Positions 53,262-62,520 of a stretch of DNA of 64,000 bases are shown here, piece after piece. This stretch comes from Pseudanabaena sp. SR411 (GTDB lineage: Bacteria > Cyanobacteriota > Cyanobacteriia > Pseudanabaenales > Pseudanabaenaceae), in assembly GCF_002251945.1 (NCBI RefSeq), contig NZ_NDHW01000255.1:26039-90038 (forward strand), written 5' to 3'. Position 1 is the stretch's first letter; each line of letters opens with the position of its first letter. The notes beneath the pieces were generated by a model. That model did not search any database. It had not been told where the DNA came from and worked only from the letters and a program-made list of their open reading frames with translations. Position numbers and translations under genes: made by a program.

Positions 53262-54065
53262 ATGTTTGCAGAAACGAAAGAATTTTCGGCTACGCAGTTT
53301 GCTAAAACCAGATGTTCAACTAATGGCACACCATCTTTTTTGGCTTGGAGTGGTTATTTATATTCCTTTATGCCCAATGAGCCAAAGCGTAAGTTGTTCC
53401 AAATCATTGGAATGAATGTGGCGCGATGTATAGACAATGGTGATGGATCATGGGACTTCACCTCGCGCGAAGTGATTCTATATCTTGATCCTGAGACTAG
53501 AGAGATAATTCGCCATTGGCAAAATCCTTGGACGGGGGAAATGTTATCCGTGGTACATGTCGCCCATAGTCCGATTCAAGGTATATTTCGCCACAATATT
53601 CCCGCCGAGGTGGAAGGTGATACCGCAACTTTCATTTTCGACTTATTTGCTCAGTATCCCAATCCCCTTGCTGACGATCCTAAATTTGCCGAATATTGCG
53701 ATCGCCCGATGTACAATGCCGTCGAGTTATTTAAACTCTCTGTTCCCATCGCCGATCTCGAAGATCCCACAACCACAACGGTATCCAAATTAGTCATGTC
53801 ATGGAATCGTGTGGGGCCATGGTTACCTTGGATGAAAATGGGACAGCGTGAGGGGAATCTGATTTATAGCGCCTCTGGTAAAAAGGTTAAAGATTTTAAT
53901 GAGCTACCACTCATTCTCAAAAAAGAAATTGAAACCCGTCTCCCTCTGTTTAGAGATGCGCCAGCTGAAAAAACTGAAGGGGAAGAAATGACATCATGGC
54001 AATATTTCAAACAACATTTTGACGCTTATCTGCAAGGTGCTACTTTCCCGATTCCTACGTTCTAA
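53262..54065 (+). CDS. DUF1838 family protein
   Basis: This 267-residue protein starts at MFAETKEFSATQFAKTRCST; the frame to 53208 is longer but not convincing. WSGYLYSFMPNEPKRKLFQI, GMNVARCIDNGDGSWDFTSRE, VILYLDPETREI and WNPWT-like WQNPWTGEML segments fit DUF1838, a family of unknown function found in cyanobacteria and some bacteria. It appears soluble and cytoplasmic. A palindromic terminator follows. Confidence 0.85.
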   Translation: MFAETKEFSATQFAKTRCSTNGTPSFLAWSGYLYSFMPNEPKRKLFQIIGMNVARCIDNGDGSWDFTSREVILYLDPETREIIRHWQNPWTGEMLSVVHVAHSPIQGIFRHNIPAEVEGDTATFIFDLFAQYPNPLADDPKFAEYCDRPMYNAVELFKLSVPIADLEDPTTTTVSKLVMSWNRVGPWLPWMKMGQREGNLIYSASGKKVKDFNELPLILKKEIETRLPLFRDAPAEKTEGEEMTSWQYFKQHFDAYLQGATFPIPTF

Positions 54066-54068
54066 CCA

Positions 54069-54098
54069 AAACACACAACGGCTAGCCGTTGTGTGTTT
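54069..54098. terminator. terminator after the DUF1838 gene
   Basis: AAACACACAACGGC and its complement form a 30-nt self-complementary palindrome centred on CTAG, just after the stop. Confidence 0.75.
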
Positions 54099-54113
54099 GT
54101 CTAACCAATAAAT

Positions 54114-55025
54114 TTAGGCTTCTGGGGTAGATTCAGAGGTTGCTGTAACTACTTGAGGGACAAGAAGCGATCGCTGAGATTCTGAGACTAATCCTGTCAA
54201 CAGATCTTTAAATTCATTTTGTTTCTTCGCATTAGTGGAGACATAGCTAACTGTAATTACAGAATCACTAAAAGGAACACCAGCACAGGATTGGGAATAA
54301 ACATCAATACGAGGAGTCGGTAAATCAGTCTGACTAGATAATAATGCAGAGGCTCCTGCCATATCATCCATATTTAAGAGACGCATGAGTTCATCCTTAG
54401 ATTCCTCTGTTGCACTGCCAACCCATTGTTTCTCTCCATACCATTCGTTAGCTTCTTCGTTGAATGGTTCGTTTGCAGATTTAAAAGGAATGGAAGCTGC
54501 TAAGAAACCAACAATTCCCAACTCGAGCAGCCAGAGTAAATAAGCAAAATTATCCTTGATCTGGAAGGAACTACCTCTTCTACTAATGGTAATTCCTTCT
54601 TTGGCTGACATTTTTAAAAAGCCAACAAATCCCGAAGAACCAGTTTCCTGTTGCAAAAAACTATTGATTTGCTCTTTTGCTTGATTCTTATCGGTGACAT
54701 TATATTCACGCGCCATGGTGGTTTCAACTTCCTGTTGAAAATTAATGTACTGTCCGTACATCAGCGAACCATAGGTAACCAGTCCACCTAAAACACCTAA
54801 ACCGAGAGCGGTAATCGGATTCCGAATTTTCCCTTTTTTGACTGCAAATCCCATTGCAGCACCAGTTGCAAATCCCATTCCGATTGGGAATAAAACAATA
54901 AAGTAAATAAATTTACTGATAAATGCAGTTGCTCCACCGATTGCCGCACCTGAAACTAAAGAAGAGATAGCTAATATCGTAACTCCTTGCGATGGAGCAA
55001 TATTGCTGGGCTGATAGGTTTTCAT
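54114..55025 (-). CDS. hypothetical membrane protein
   Basis: This 303-residue protein has three or four hydrophobic helices in the N-terminal half (GVTILAISSLVSGAAIGGA, FIYFIVLFPIGMGFATGAAMG, ITALGLGVLGGLVTYGSLMY) and another near 165-180 (LLWLLELGIVGFLAASIPF). A cytoplasmic C-terminal part of about 120 residues follows. The glycine-rich helices are the main visible feature. I do not recognise a family. Confidence 0.7.
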   Translation of the reverse strand: MKTYQPSNIAPSQGVTILAISSLVSGAAIGGATAFISKFIYFIVLFPIGMGFATGAAMGFAVKKGKIRNPITALGLGVLGGLVTYGSLMYGQYINFQQEVETTMAREYNVTDKNQAKEQINSFLQQETGSSGFVGFLKMSAKEGITISRRGSSFQIKDNFAYLLWLLELGIVGFLAASIPFKSANEPFNEEANEWYGEKQWVGSATEESKDELMRLLNMDDMAGASALLSSQTDLPTPRIDVYSQSCAGVPFSDSVITVSYVSTNAKKQNEFKDLLTGLVSESQRSLLVPQVVTATSESTPEA

Positions 55026-55100
55026 GTCTGAAAGCTATAGGTTATATAGATTTAATTTTGTTATTTTGCCGCAATTTATAAGATTGAAATAATAAGAAAT

Positions 55101-55916
55101 TTAATTGCCATGAGCCATTGACAAAATCTCCTCAAAACTAGGCGTAACTATTTCTGAAGGTTGCTCACTTAGCCATAGCCAATATTCGTAATTACCAGTC
55201 CGACCTTGAATTGGTGAAGGCGTTAAACCTTGAAATTGCCAACCTAAACCTTGAGCAGTTGTTAAAACATTGGCGATCGCTTCCGCCCTAACTTTTGGTT
55301 CGCGTACAATCCCGTTTTTGCCCACTTGTCCCTTACCCGCTTCAAATTGCGGCTTGACTAGTAATAATGTCTCGCGAGGAGATCGCAATAAATTCCATAG
55401 CGAAGGCAAAATTTTGGTCAGTGAAATAAACGATAAATCCAACACCGCAAAATCAGGAACGATATCTTCAGGTGTATATAAATCCTCAGCCGTGAGATGT
55501 CTGAGATTAGTCCGTTCTCGTAATACAACCCGTTCATCACTGCGAATTTCCCAAGCTACCTGACCATAGCCCACATCAATCCCATATACTTTTGCTGCCC
55601 CCTGCTTCAGCATACAGTCGGTAAAACCACCCGTCGAGATCCCACCATCAAAACAAGTGCGATCACCCAAATTCACTGCAAATTTAGCAAGCGCCCCTGC
55701 CAATTTCTCACCACCACGGGACACAAAAGGCGATCGTTGTTTCACTAAAATCACCGCATCATCCTTAACCTCAGTGCCAACCTTATCAATCACCTGCTGA
55801 TTGACCTGCACCCAGCCAGCTCGAATAAACTTTTGAGCCTGCTCCCGCGATGGAGCAAGCTCTAAGTCAACCAATAAAACATCTAAACGCTTTTTCAAAC
55901 TGTATGTAACCTGCAA
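55101..55916 (-). CDS. tlyA: TlyA-type rRNA methyltransferase / hemolysin A family
   Basis: This 271-residue protein has an N-terminal S4 RNA-binding domain (RLDVLLVDLELAPSREQAQKFIRAGWV) and an FtsJ-like SAM methyltransferase domain: VSRGGEKLAGAL, FDGGISTGGFTDCML, YGIDVGYGQ, FAVLDLSFISLTKI and LLVKPQFEAG with the catalytic Lys. TlyA proteins 2'-O-methylate 16S/23S rRNA. The name hemolysin is historical. Full length. Confidence 0.93.
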   Translation of the reverse strand: MQVTYSLKKRLDVLLVDLELAPSREQAQKFIRAGWVQVNQQVIDKVGTEVKDDAVILVKQRSPFVSRGGEKLAGALAKFAVNLGDRTCFDGGISTGGFTDCMLKQGAAKVYGIDVGYGQVAWEIRSDERVVLRERTNLRHLTAEDLYTPEDIVPDFAVLDLSFISLTKILPSLWNLLRSPRETLLLVKPQFEAGKGQVGKNGIVREPKVRAEAIANVLTTAQGLGWQFQGLTPSPIQGRTGNYEYWLWLSEQPSEIVTPSFEEILSMAHGN

Positions 55917-55997
55917 TCAACTCAAAAATAAAACAAGGCGAGACTATCTCACCTTGTTTTATAGAAAATATTAACTTTTTTCCAAGTTTAAGTGAGA

Positions 55998-56045
55998 ACC
56001 CCGTTTTTTATGGTGCGGCTTCGCCGCGCCACAAAAAATTTGGGT
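55998..56045. repeat. imperfect palindrome after rpsA
   Basis: GGTGCGGC / GCCGCGCC around loop TTC, with longer imperfect arms (AACCC...GGGTT). It sits about 20 nt downstream of the rpsA stop on the minus strand. Confidence 0.6.
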
Positions 56046-56065
56046 TTCTATTAAATCGTAGAACC

Positions 56066-57106
56066 CTAAGCTTCAGCTTCAGTTTCAGTTTCTTCTACTG
56101 CTTCAGCTACAACTTCTTCAGGAATTTCAGGTTCTTCCATTGCATCAGGAACTTCATACTCTTCCTCTTCAACTGCTGCAACAGGAATTTCCATCACCGC
56201 AGGAGGTGCATTTAGTTGTTCGCGATACTTCGCAGCCATTTCTTCTGCCTTAGCGTAAACCAGTTGGGGATCTTTGACCATATCACCAGGTTCAGCTTCG
56301 AGTTGCTTGGTCGAAAGCGAAATACGTCCACGTTCGGCATCGAGGTCGATGATCATCACCTTCACTTCGTCATTGACATTGAAGACGTTGTGAGGAGTTT
56401 CGATATGTTCGTGGGAGATTTCGGAAATGTGCAACAAGCCACTGACACCTCCGATGTCGATAAATGCACCGTAAGGCTTAATACCACGTACTACACCAAT
56501 CACGACTTCGCCAACTTCGAGCTTGTTCATCTTACGCTCAACAAGGGCGCGACGATGACTGAGAACAAGACGGTTGCGATCTTCATCCACTTCTAAGAAC
56601 TTGAGTGGCAACTCTTCTCCAACTAGTTCTTCCTTAGGCTTACGAGTGCTGATGTGTGAACCAGGGATAAATCCGCGTAGTCCTTCAATTCTGACCAGAG
56701 CACCACCACGGTTGGTTGCGAAAATGAGTGATCGCACGGTTGCGTCTTCTGCTTGCAACTGGCGTACACGTTCCCATGCTCTCATGTACTCAATGCGACG
56801 AATCGAAAGGGTTAACTGACCTTCTTCGTTTTCGTCAGCGAGAATGAAAAACTCACGGGTTTCATTGTTTTGTAATACTTCTTCAGGTTGATCAACACGA
56901 TTGATCGACATTTCCTGAATCGGGATATAGGCTGCTGTCTTTGCGCCAATGTCAATAAGTGCGCCCCTAGGCTCAATGCTAAATACTGTACCCGCAACAA
57001 TGTCGCCAGGGCTGAAGTGATAATCGTATTTATCTAAAAGCTTCGCGAAATCTTCATGTGTGAAGCCGACATTGGTGGTTGTGGCAGTTTTGGCCCGATT
57101 GATCAT
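56066..57106 (-). CDS. rpsA: 30S ribosomal protein S1
   Basis: This 346-residue protein has three S1/OB repeats (GDIVAGTVFSIEPRGALIDIG, AWERVRQLQAEDATVRSLIF..., GEVVIGVVRGIKPYGAFIDIG), as usual for cyanobacterial S1 rather than the six of E. coli. A strongly acidic C-terminal tail follows (about 305-346). It binds mRNA and helps initiation. Confidence 0.95.
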   Translation of the reverse strand: MINRAKTATTTNVGFTHEDFAKLLDKYDYHFSPGDIVAGTVFSIEPRGALIDIGAKTAAYIPIQEMSINRVDQPEEVLQNNETREFFILADENEEGQLTLSIRRIEYMRAWERVRQLQAEDATVRSLIFATNRGGALVRIEGLRGFIPGSHISTRKPKEELVGEELPLKFLEVDEDRNRLVLSHRRALVERKMNKLEVGEVVIGVVRGIKPYGAFIDIGGVSGLLHISEISHEHIETPHNVFNVNDEVKVMIIDLDAERGRISLSTKQLEAEPGDMVKDPQLVYAKAEEMAAKYREQLNAPPAVMEIPVAAVEEEEYEVPDAMEEPEIPEEVVAEAVEETETEAEA

Positions 57107-57341
57107 AACTAAATTTTTCCTTGTTCCTGTTTTGAATTTATCTGGTTTCCTCCCAGAAATGTAAGAGCAGTAGCCGTTACAGCTTGTTGCGGTTTACATC
57201 CTATGCCTATTTGTGTTGTTAATATTTTTAGTAAAACCTATAGGCATAGGTTTGCAATTATAGCGTACTTAAGCTAGATATAGAAAGTGTTAGCAAATAT
57301 TTTTTATACGAGAGTTTACGAAGCCTACTATCGTATAACTC

Positions 57342-58697
57342 TTATGTTTTTTGGAGTTTAACCATAAAAAAGCCATCCATATCATGCTCATGGGGCAAGA
57401 CTTTCACCCAGCCGCGATCGCTTGCAAAATGAGCCGCAGGATTATCAATACTTGGTGGCACAATTTGCCAATCGGGATGGTTGACTAAAAACCGTTCAAT
57501 AACTTCTTCGTTTTCAGCAGGATGAATCGTGCAAGTACTGTAAACAATTACACCTTCGGGTTTAACCCATTGTGTGGCGCGTTCGAGAATTTCAGATTGA
57601 GTTTTAGCTAATTTATAGGGTTCTTCGGGAGTTTGTCGCCAGCGAGCATCGGCATGACGATGTAACGTTCCTAAGCCAGAGCAAGGCACATCTAATAAAA
57701 CGCGATCGCATTTACCTTCTGGCATTTCTCCAAATTCACGAGCATCAATCTCAATGGTTTGCACATTCGTGATCCCCAGACGGGCCGTATTTTGATCAAT
57801 CTTTTTAAGACGACTTGCCAGACGATCTAGGGCATAAACTTTACCCGTGTTTTTTAGGCGATCGCTAATATGCGTAGTTTTACCTCCGGGGGCAGCACAG
57901 GCATCAATAATGATCTCATTAGGTTGTGGATCTAATAAATAAGTAACTAACTGAGCGCTCGCGTCTTGCACTGACCACCAACCCTCTTTAAACTTGGGTA
58001 ATTGGCTCACATCCCCTGATCCCTGCGCCACACGGATACCATCGGGCAAATAGGGAATCGGCTCAGCATTGATTTCAGATTCAGCAAAAGCAGCTAGGAC
58101 TTGATCCCTTGTCGCATATAGAAGATTTACCCGTAAATCAAGATGGGGCGTTTGGTTAAACCAATTACAAATATTTGCGATCGCTTCTTGACCAAATTCT
58201 TGTTGCCATAATTCGATCAGCCATTCAGGATAGCTATAAAAACTGGCGGGATCGGTAATATTGGTAAGAATATCTTCCTTCTCCTTGGCTCTGAGTATGG
58301 AACGCATTACCCCGTTTGTAAATCCTGATAAGCCTTTTAAATTATTTTCTTTAACCAATTCCACCGTGGTATGAACGATCGCTGATGGCTTGATGCGATC
58401 GAGAAAACATAGTTGGTAGATACCAATGTGTAAGATTATTAATAAGTCTGGTGGTAATTTTGTGGTTGGTTTTTGTGAGAAGTTTTGCAAAACCGCTTGC
58501 AGGGTTTTTTGGCGGCGCGTACATCCATACACTAATTCCGTAATCAGACGGCGATCGCTTTCTGGGAGATTAATGTTATCCTGACGCGCTCGCGACAGCG
58601 TACAGTCAAGCGCTACATCAGCATAGGCATTGCGTCTTTGAATCAAACGTAGTGCTTCTAAAGCAATCTGTCGAGAATTCTTACTCGTCATCGGCAA
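57342..58697 (-). CDS. rsmB: 16S rRNA m5C967 methyltransferase RsmB
   Basis: This 451-residue protein has an N-terminal NusB-like domain (about 10-145, QIALEALRLIQRRNAYADVAL, LVYGCTRRQKTLQAVL) and a C-terminal SAM methyltransferase: VQDASAQLVTYLL, DACAAPGGKTTHI, DVPCSGLGTLHRHADARW and the catalytic Cys in YSTCTIHPAENE. It methylates C967 of 16S rRNA. Met3 (MTSKNSRQIA) may be the real start. It is divergent from mraY. Confidence 0.94.
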   Translation of the reverse strand: MPMTSKNSRQIALEALRLIQRRNAYADVALDCTLSRARQDNINLPESDRRLITELVYGCTRRQKTLQAVLQNFSQKPTTKLPPDLLIILHIGIYQLCFLDRIKPSAIVHTTVELVKENNLKGLSGFTNGVMRSILRAKEKEDILTNITDPASFYSYPEWLIELWQQEFGQEAIANICNWFNQTPHLDLRVNLLYATRDQVLAAFAESEINAEPIPYLPDGIRVAQGSGDVSQLPKFKEGWWSVQDASAQLVTYLLDPQPNEIIIDACAAPGGKTTHISDRLKNTGKVYALDRLASRLKKIDQNTARLGITNVQTIEIDAREFGEMPEGKCDRVLLDVPCSGLGTLHRHADARWRQTPEEPYKLAKTQSEILERATQWVKPEGVIVYSTCTIHPAENEEVIERFLVNHPDWQIVPPSIDNPAAHFASDRGWVKVLPHEHDMDGFFMVKLQKT

Positions 58698-58924
58698 TTT
58701 AATAAACTTAAAATTAAAGGGCTATTTACAAAAATTGAGTTCAAGGATTCAAGAATTATCAAAATTCAATGGTTGCACTGTAGACAAATGCGGTCATTAT
58801 TTGGTATCTAAGAGCGTATATTCAGGTGATATTTAATCATCTGTTACAAAGCCGTAAAAAAGCTGCTGATCTAAAGTTCGATCTAAAAAAAGTGTGATGG
58901 TTACTGTGGGTGTGAGGAGCGGCA

Positions 58925-60028
58925 ATGGTTGATACTGGTGTGAGAGTTAGGAAAGCAAAATTTCCGACAGGAAGTAGCCTAGCACTTGGTTTAGCAATCG
59001 GTTTAATAAGTTTAATTGTTGGTGTCGATCTTTTCTTGAATCCTAATATAAGTTCAAGTCTGTTGCTACCATTCACATTTGGGGGTGCTGGCGTAGCAGC
59101 GTTAGGAACTTTTGCTGTACCCGCGTTGCGTCGTCTCAAGGCTGGTCAAATCATCCGTGAAGATGGACCACAAGCTCACCTCAAAAAACAAGGTACGCCG
59201 ACAATGGGGGGGATATTCATTATACCTGTCGGAATTTTATTGGCGTTGGTATGGTCTGGGTTTAACGACAAAGTCATAGCTTGTAGTTTGCTGACACTTT
59301 CCTTTGCTTTTATCGGTTGGCTAGATGATTGGAAAATTCTGCGCCGCCACTCTAATAAAGGCTTATCTCCACGAGCCAAACTTTTACTCCAAACATTTTT
59401 CGCGGCTTGTTTTTGTACTTGGCTAGGTTTAACCCAAAACTGGCAGGCGATCGCTACGATTGATTTGCCTTTGCATTTTGTAATTCCCCTTGGCTTGTTA
59501 TTCTTCCCTCTAGCTCTGTTTGTCTTTCTTGGCAGTAGCAATGCGACCAATCTCACCGATGGCTTAGATGGCTTAGCTGGTGGCACTGGGGCGATCGCTT
59601 TGTTTGGGATGGGTTTATTACTTTTTCCTCAAAACAAAGAACTTTCTATTTTCTGTATGTGCCTCAGTGGTAGCTATCTAGGTTTTCTCTGGCATAACCG
59701 TTATCCTGCAAGGGTATTCATGGGAGATACGGGATCACTTGCGTTAGGTGGAGCGCTTGCCTCGACGGCAATCCTCGGTAACTTGCTCTGGGCTTTTCTA
59801 ATTATTGGTGCAATCTTTATCTGGGAATCAATTTCGGTGATTGCACAGGTTTCCTACTACAAGGCAACCAAAGACGAGACTGGCATGGGCAAACGTCTTT
59901 TCAAAATGGCTCCTTTTCACCATCACTTAGAGTTAAGTGGCTGGCATGAGTTGCATGTGGTCAAATTCTTTTATCTCACAGGTGGACTTTTAGTAGCGAT
60001 CGCACTTTTAGTTAGTAAGCTTACATAA
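58925..60028 (+). CDS. mraY: phospho-N-acetylmuramoyl-pentapeptide-transferase MraY
   Basis: This 367-residue ten-helix enzyme makes lipid I from UDP-MurNAc-pentapeptide and undecaprenyl phosphate. Diagnostic segments are KKQGTPTMGGIFI, FAFIGWLDDWKI with the metal-binding Asp pair, SNATNLTDGLDGLAGG, FMGDTGSLALGG and the C-terminal MAPFHHHLELSGWHE. The N-terminal extension (about 30 residues) is typical of cyanobacteria. Monocistronic here, not in a mur cluster. Confidence 0.97.
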   Translation: MVDTGVRVRKAKFPTGSSLALGLAIGLISLIVGVDLFLNPNISSSLLLPFTFGGAGVAALGTFAVPALRRLKAGQIIREDGPQAHLKKQGTPTMGGIFIIPVGILLALVWSGFNDKVIACSLLTLSFAFIGWLDDWKILRRHSNKGLSPRAKLLLQTFFAACFCTWLGLTQNWQAIATIDLPLHFVIPLGLLFFPLALFVFLGSSNATNLTDGLDGLAGGTGAIALFGMGLLLFPQNKELSIFCMCLSGSYLGFLWHNRYPARVFMGDTGSLALGGALASTAILGNLLWAFLIIGAIFIWESISVIAQVSYYKATKDETGMGKRLFKMAPFHHHLELSGWHELHVVKFFYLTGGLLVAIALLVSKLT

Positions 60029-60040
60029 AGGCAAGATAAT

Positions 60041-60096
60041 TCTAATTAGTGCATAAAAAAATGCCCAATTGGGCGTTTTTTTATGCACTAATTAGA
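60041..60096. terminator. 26-bp-arm palindrome running into the convergent gene
   Basis: TCTAATTAGTGCATAAAAAA plus ATGCCC pairs with its complement (one wobble) around AATT. The right arm contains the last codons and TAG stop of the hydrolase-like gene; the left arm is an inverted copy of them. Confidence 0.85.
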
Positions 60097-61626
60097 CAGA
60101 GAGTGAGACATGCTTTCACCAATAGCATTGAATGCTGACACATTATAAACAGCCTTAGCATTAGCCTCTTGATCTCGAAACTCCAGCACAACTTGAGTCG
60201 GTGATGGCGTATCGTCCCCACTATATTCCTGCCCTTGAAGGGTTGCAATTAGAGAATTATCGCGATAAATCCGAAATTGCGGCAATCCATTTTCGAGTGT
60301 GGGTGAGAAGCCCCAAGACAGGACGACTTCATTGGCTGTGATTTTTGTAATACGTACATCAATAGGTGCATTCGGTTTCTGCGTTGGGGTAATTTTATTT
60401 GGATAGCAACTATCGATTAATTGGGGCGCACCTAACAAAGTGACCAAATTTTTATTTGAGCAGAATTTGTATCTCACTTGATTCCAAAAAGCTGGATTCG
60501 TACTATATTCTTGCCATTTACGTGCAATTTCTTCATTGGGTAGCCATACATCTGCTAGAGCCTCACCATTGAACTGACTAACTGGCGCTACCTCATGACT
60601 AGTAAGGTTGCCTAACCAGCCTTGCGCTTGATCAATTAAGCGAAGCTGTGGATCGTTTTCTGTTTTATTTTCATTTAGGCGGGCGCTGAGAATTGCATCT
60701 AAATAAGGGATTGCGAGTTGCCTTGTTTCAGCAGCGTCATGTCCAGCGTTAGCCTCTATGGCAAAAGTCCAAGGCGCACCAGCCTTCCTGTAACGAGCAA
60801 AGATTTTTTTTGGTAAATAGAGAGTCTCTTCAGCATATGCATCTTTTCCTCCCGCAGCAAAGAGAACAGGCACTTCCAATATCTTGGAATTAAATTCTGG
60901 AAATATACTGACACCTTCAACTACAACGCCGCCGCCGCGCATTGCAACTACGGCAATAGTACGCTCAGGATATTTTTGTAACATCTGGACTGCCCAATCT
61001 GCTCCACCAGAGTATCCCCAAAGTATCCAAGGTAATTTGTTTAACTCAGGATGATCGCTTTTTTTGCCTAGTTCACTAAGGGCTTTGAGCAAAGCAACTT
61101 CTGACCCACGATCAATAACAGCCCAGTCATCACAGGCTTGATAACCATTAGGAACGTCAGTTGACTGATCCCCAGTTGGGAGTTTAGTTCCCAGAAGTGC
61201 AAATTGGTACTTTAGTGCTAAGGCTTGCCATTGAAGATCATTAGCATAGGTAAGCCCGATCGCTGTTGTGGGATCGCCACCACATCCATGCTGCTTTATA
61301 ATCAGACCACGAATAGTTGGGACTCCATTGGGGAGCCAGAGTCGGTAATTAGCTGAGATATATTTATCCTTTCCAGTTGGTGGAATGGAAACTTCATAAT
61401 AACTTCCAAGCTGAAGACTGTCAGTTTGCCCCACATTTATGGTTGACACTTGTGGTAATGGCTGAGGTACAGACAATAACCACTTTTTCCATCCCAAATG
61501 TATAAGTATTACAGTTAAAAGTACTAGCAGAAATATACAGAGGAATTTCCACTTGAGTATGAGCCTCAGCATGAATCCATAACTAGATTTCCCAAGAGCA
61601 ATCAGTGTTGCAACTCTCTTCCACAT
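60088..61626 (-). CDS. exported esterase-like protein with a fibronectin III-like end
   Basis: This 512-residue protein has an N-terminal membrane anchor (about 25-45, FLCIFLLVLLTVILIHLGW), an alpha/beta-hydrolase core (about 90-330; LIIKQHGCGGDP, the nucleophile elbow WGYSGGADW, AGGKDAY, AGHDAAETRQL) and a C-terminal fibronectin type III-like module (about 420-510; NAPIDVRITKITANEVVLSW..., YNVSAFNAIGES). It resembles PHB-depolymerase/feruloyl-esterase-like exported hydrolases; substrate unknown. Met19 is an alternative start. Confidence 0.75.
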   Translation of the reverse strand: MWKRVATLIALGKSSYGFMLRLILKWKFLCIFLLVLLTVILIHLGWKKWLLSVPQPLPQVSTINVGQTDSLQLGSYYEVSIPPTGKDKYISANYRLWLPNGVPTIRGLIIKQHGCGGDPTTAIGLTYANDLQWQALALKYQFALLGTKLPTGDQSTDVPNGYQACDDWAVIDRGSEVALLKALSELGKKSDHPELNKLPWILWGYSGGADWAVQMLQKYPERTIAVVAMRGGGVVVEGVSIFPEFNSKILEVPVLFAAGGKDAYAEETLYLPKKIFARYRKAGAPWTFAIEANAGHDAAETRQLAIPYLDAILSARLNENKTENDPQLRLIDQAQGWLGNLTSHEVAPVSQFNGEALADVWLPNEEIARKWQEYSTNPAFWNQVRYKFCSNKNLVTLLGAPQLIDSCYPNKITPTQKPNAPIDVRITKITANEVVLSWGFSPTLENGLPQFRIYRDNSLIATLQGQEYSGDDTPSPTQVVLEFRDQEANAKAVYNVSAFNAIGESMSHSLSN

Positions 61627-61632
61627 AAATAT

Positions 61633-62142
61633 TTAGTCGCACTCTAAAGATTCTCTAGTATCTACACCTGTTTTTGAATTTTTGCCTTTTGCTTTGGTGC
61701 ATAGCCATTTGCGCTGTCCACCATCCATGATTGCGTCAGTGAAATCTGCCCCATCAATATTTACAAAATCAAAGGTGCTGCGTAATAAGATTGTTTCGAC
61801 TAGCAACGCATCACTGAGATCGGCTTTAGCAAAGTCCGCTTGATCAAGTAGCCCACCAGAAAAATTTGCCCCTTTAAGATTTGCTCTTCGTAAAATTGAG
61901 GCGCTAAATACTGCTCCGCGTACATCGGCATTTTCAAAGTTGGCTCCTTCCATGTTGGCATTAGCAAAGCCTGAACCGATCAGATCTCGGCCTGAAAAGT
62001 CTCTGTTTTTTAACTGGGCGTGGCTGAATGATAGGGTTTCAGCCTGAGCATTAACGGGAAGTGTCAGTAAAAAGGTGATCGCGATTACTAGGGCGATCGC
62101 CAAGCGCACAAATATTGATGATTTTAAAAATGACATAGCCAT
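61633..62142 (-). CDS. exported pentapeptide-repeat protein
   Basis: This 169-residue protein has a Sec signal peptide (MAMSFLKSSIFVRLAIALVI...PVNAQAE), then about fifteen A(D/N)LXX-type pentapeptides (ANMEG ANFEN ADVRG, ANLKG ANFSG, ADFAK ADLSD, ADFTD), forming a right-handed beta-helix. The tail has two cysteines (WLCTK, LECD) that may pair. It resembles thylakoid-lumen pentapeptide proteins; function is unknown. Met3 is an alternative start. Confidence 0.88.
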   Translation of the reverse strand: MAMSFLKSSIFVRLAIALVIAITFLLTLPVNAQAETLSFSHAQLKNRDFSGRDLIGSGFANANMEGANFENADVRGAVFSASILRRANLKGANFSGGLLDQADFAKADLSDALLVETILLRSTFDFVNIDGADFTDAIMDGGQRKWLCTKAKGKNSKTGVDTRESLECD

Positions 62143-62178
62143 AAAAATAAAGATAATGGCTTTATCTTAGCGTCTGCA

Positions 62179-62229
62179 AAAAGCAGGAAAGGCGATCGCT
62201 ACATTGTAGCGATCGCCTTTCCTGCTTTT
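62179..62229. terminator. 51-nt perfect palindrome with two HIP1 sites
   Basis: The 25-bp arms (AAAAGCAGGAAAGGCGATCG plus CTACA) are perfectly complementary around a single central T; each contains the palindromic HIP1 core GCGATCGC or its overlap. It lies downstream of psaI on the minus strand and probably terminates the psaL-psaI transcript. Confidence 0.8.
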
Positions 62230-62309
62230 GAAAATGTGATAAAAATAAGATACGAAGAGCGATTTTTAAGAAATACGACTACTAAGAGCCTTATTTCCAA
62301 GTTTACAAA

Positions 62310-62420
62310 TTAGTTTTCAACGTAGTTGAAAAGCAAACCCATAGTGAGGATTGGCAGAATCACACCAGCAAGAGGTACGAAAATAAAAGAAACGTAATAA
62401 TGTGCGTAGTATCCAGTCAT
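62310..62420 (-). CDS. psaI: photosystem I subunit VIII, PsaI
   Basis: This 36-residue single-helix protein reads MTGYYAHYYVSFIFVPLAGV followed by ILPILTMGLLFNYVEN, which matches PsaI (family pattern ...LPxILVPxVGxxxPxxxMxLLFxYIE). PsaI helps anchor PsaL and form photosystem I trimers or tetramers. It lies 100 nt downstream of psaL on the same strand, the classic psaL-psaI or psaI-psaL pairing of cyanobacteria. ATG start; no other frame competes. Confidence 0.93.
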   Translation of the reverse strand: MTGYYAHYYVSFIFVPLAGVILPILTMGLLFNYVEN

Positions 62421-62520
62421 GGTCGTGGTTTTCCTTGAATAAGATATAAAGTTTTTGGGTACTTGATTTGGTTAAAATTCTCGTAGCTTAGTATTTGCGT
62501 TAGCTATACTAGCAATGAGC

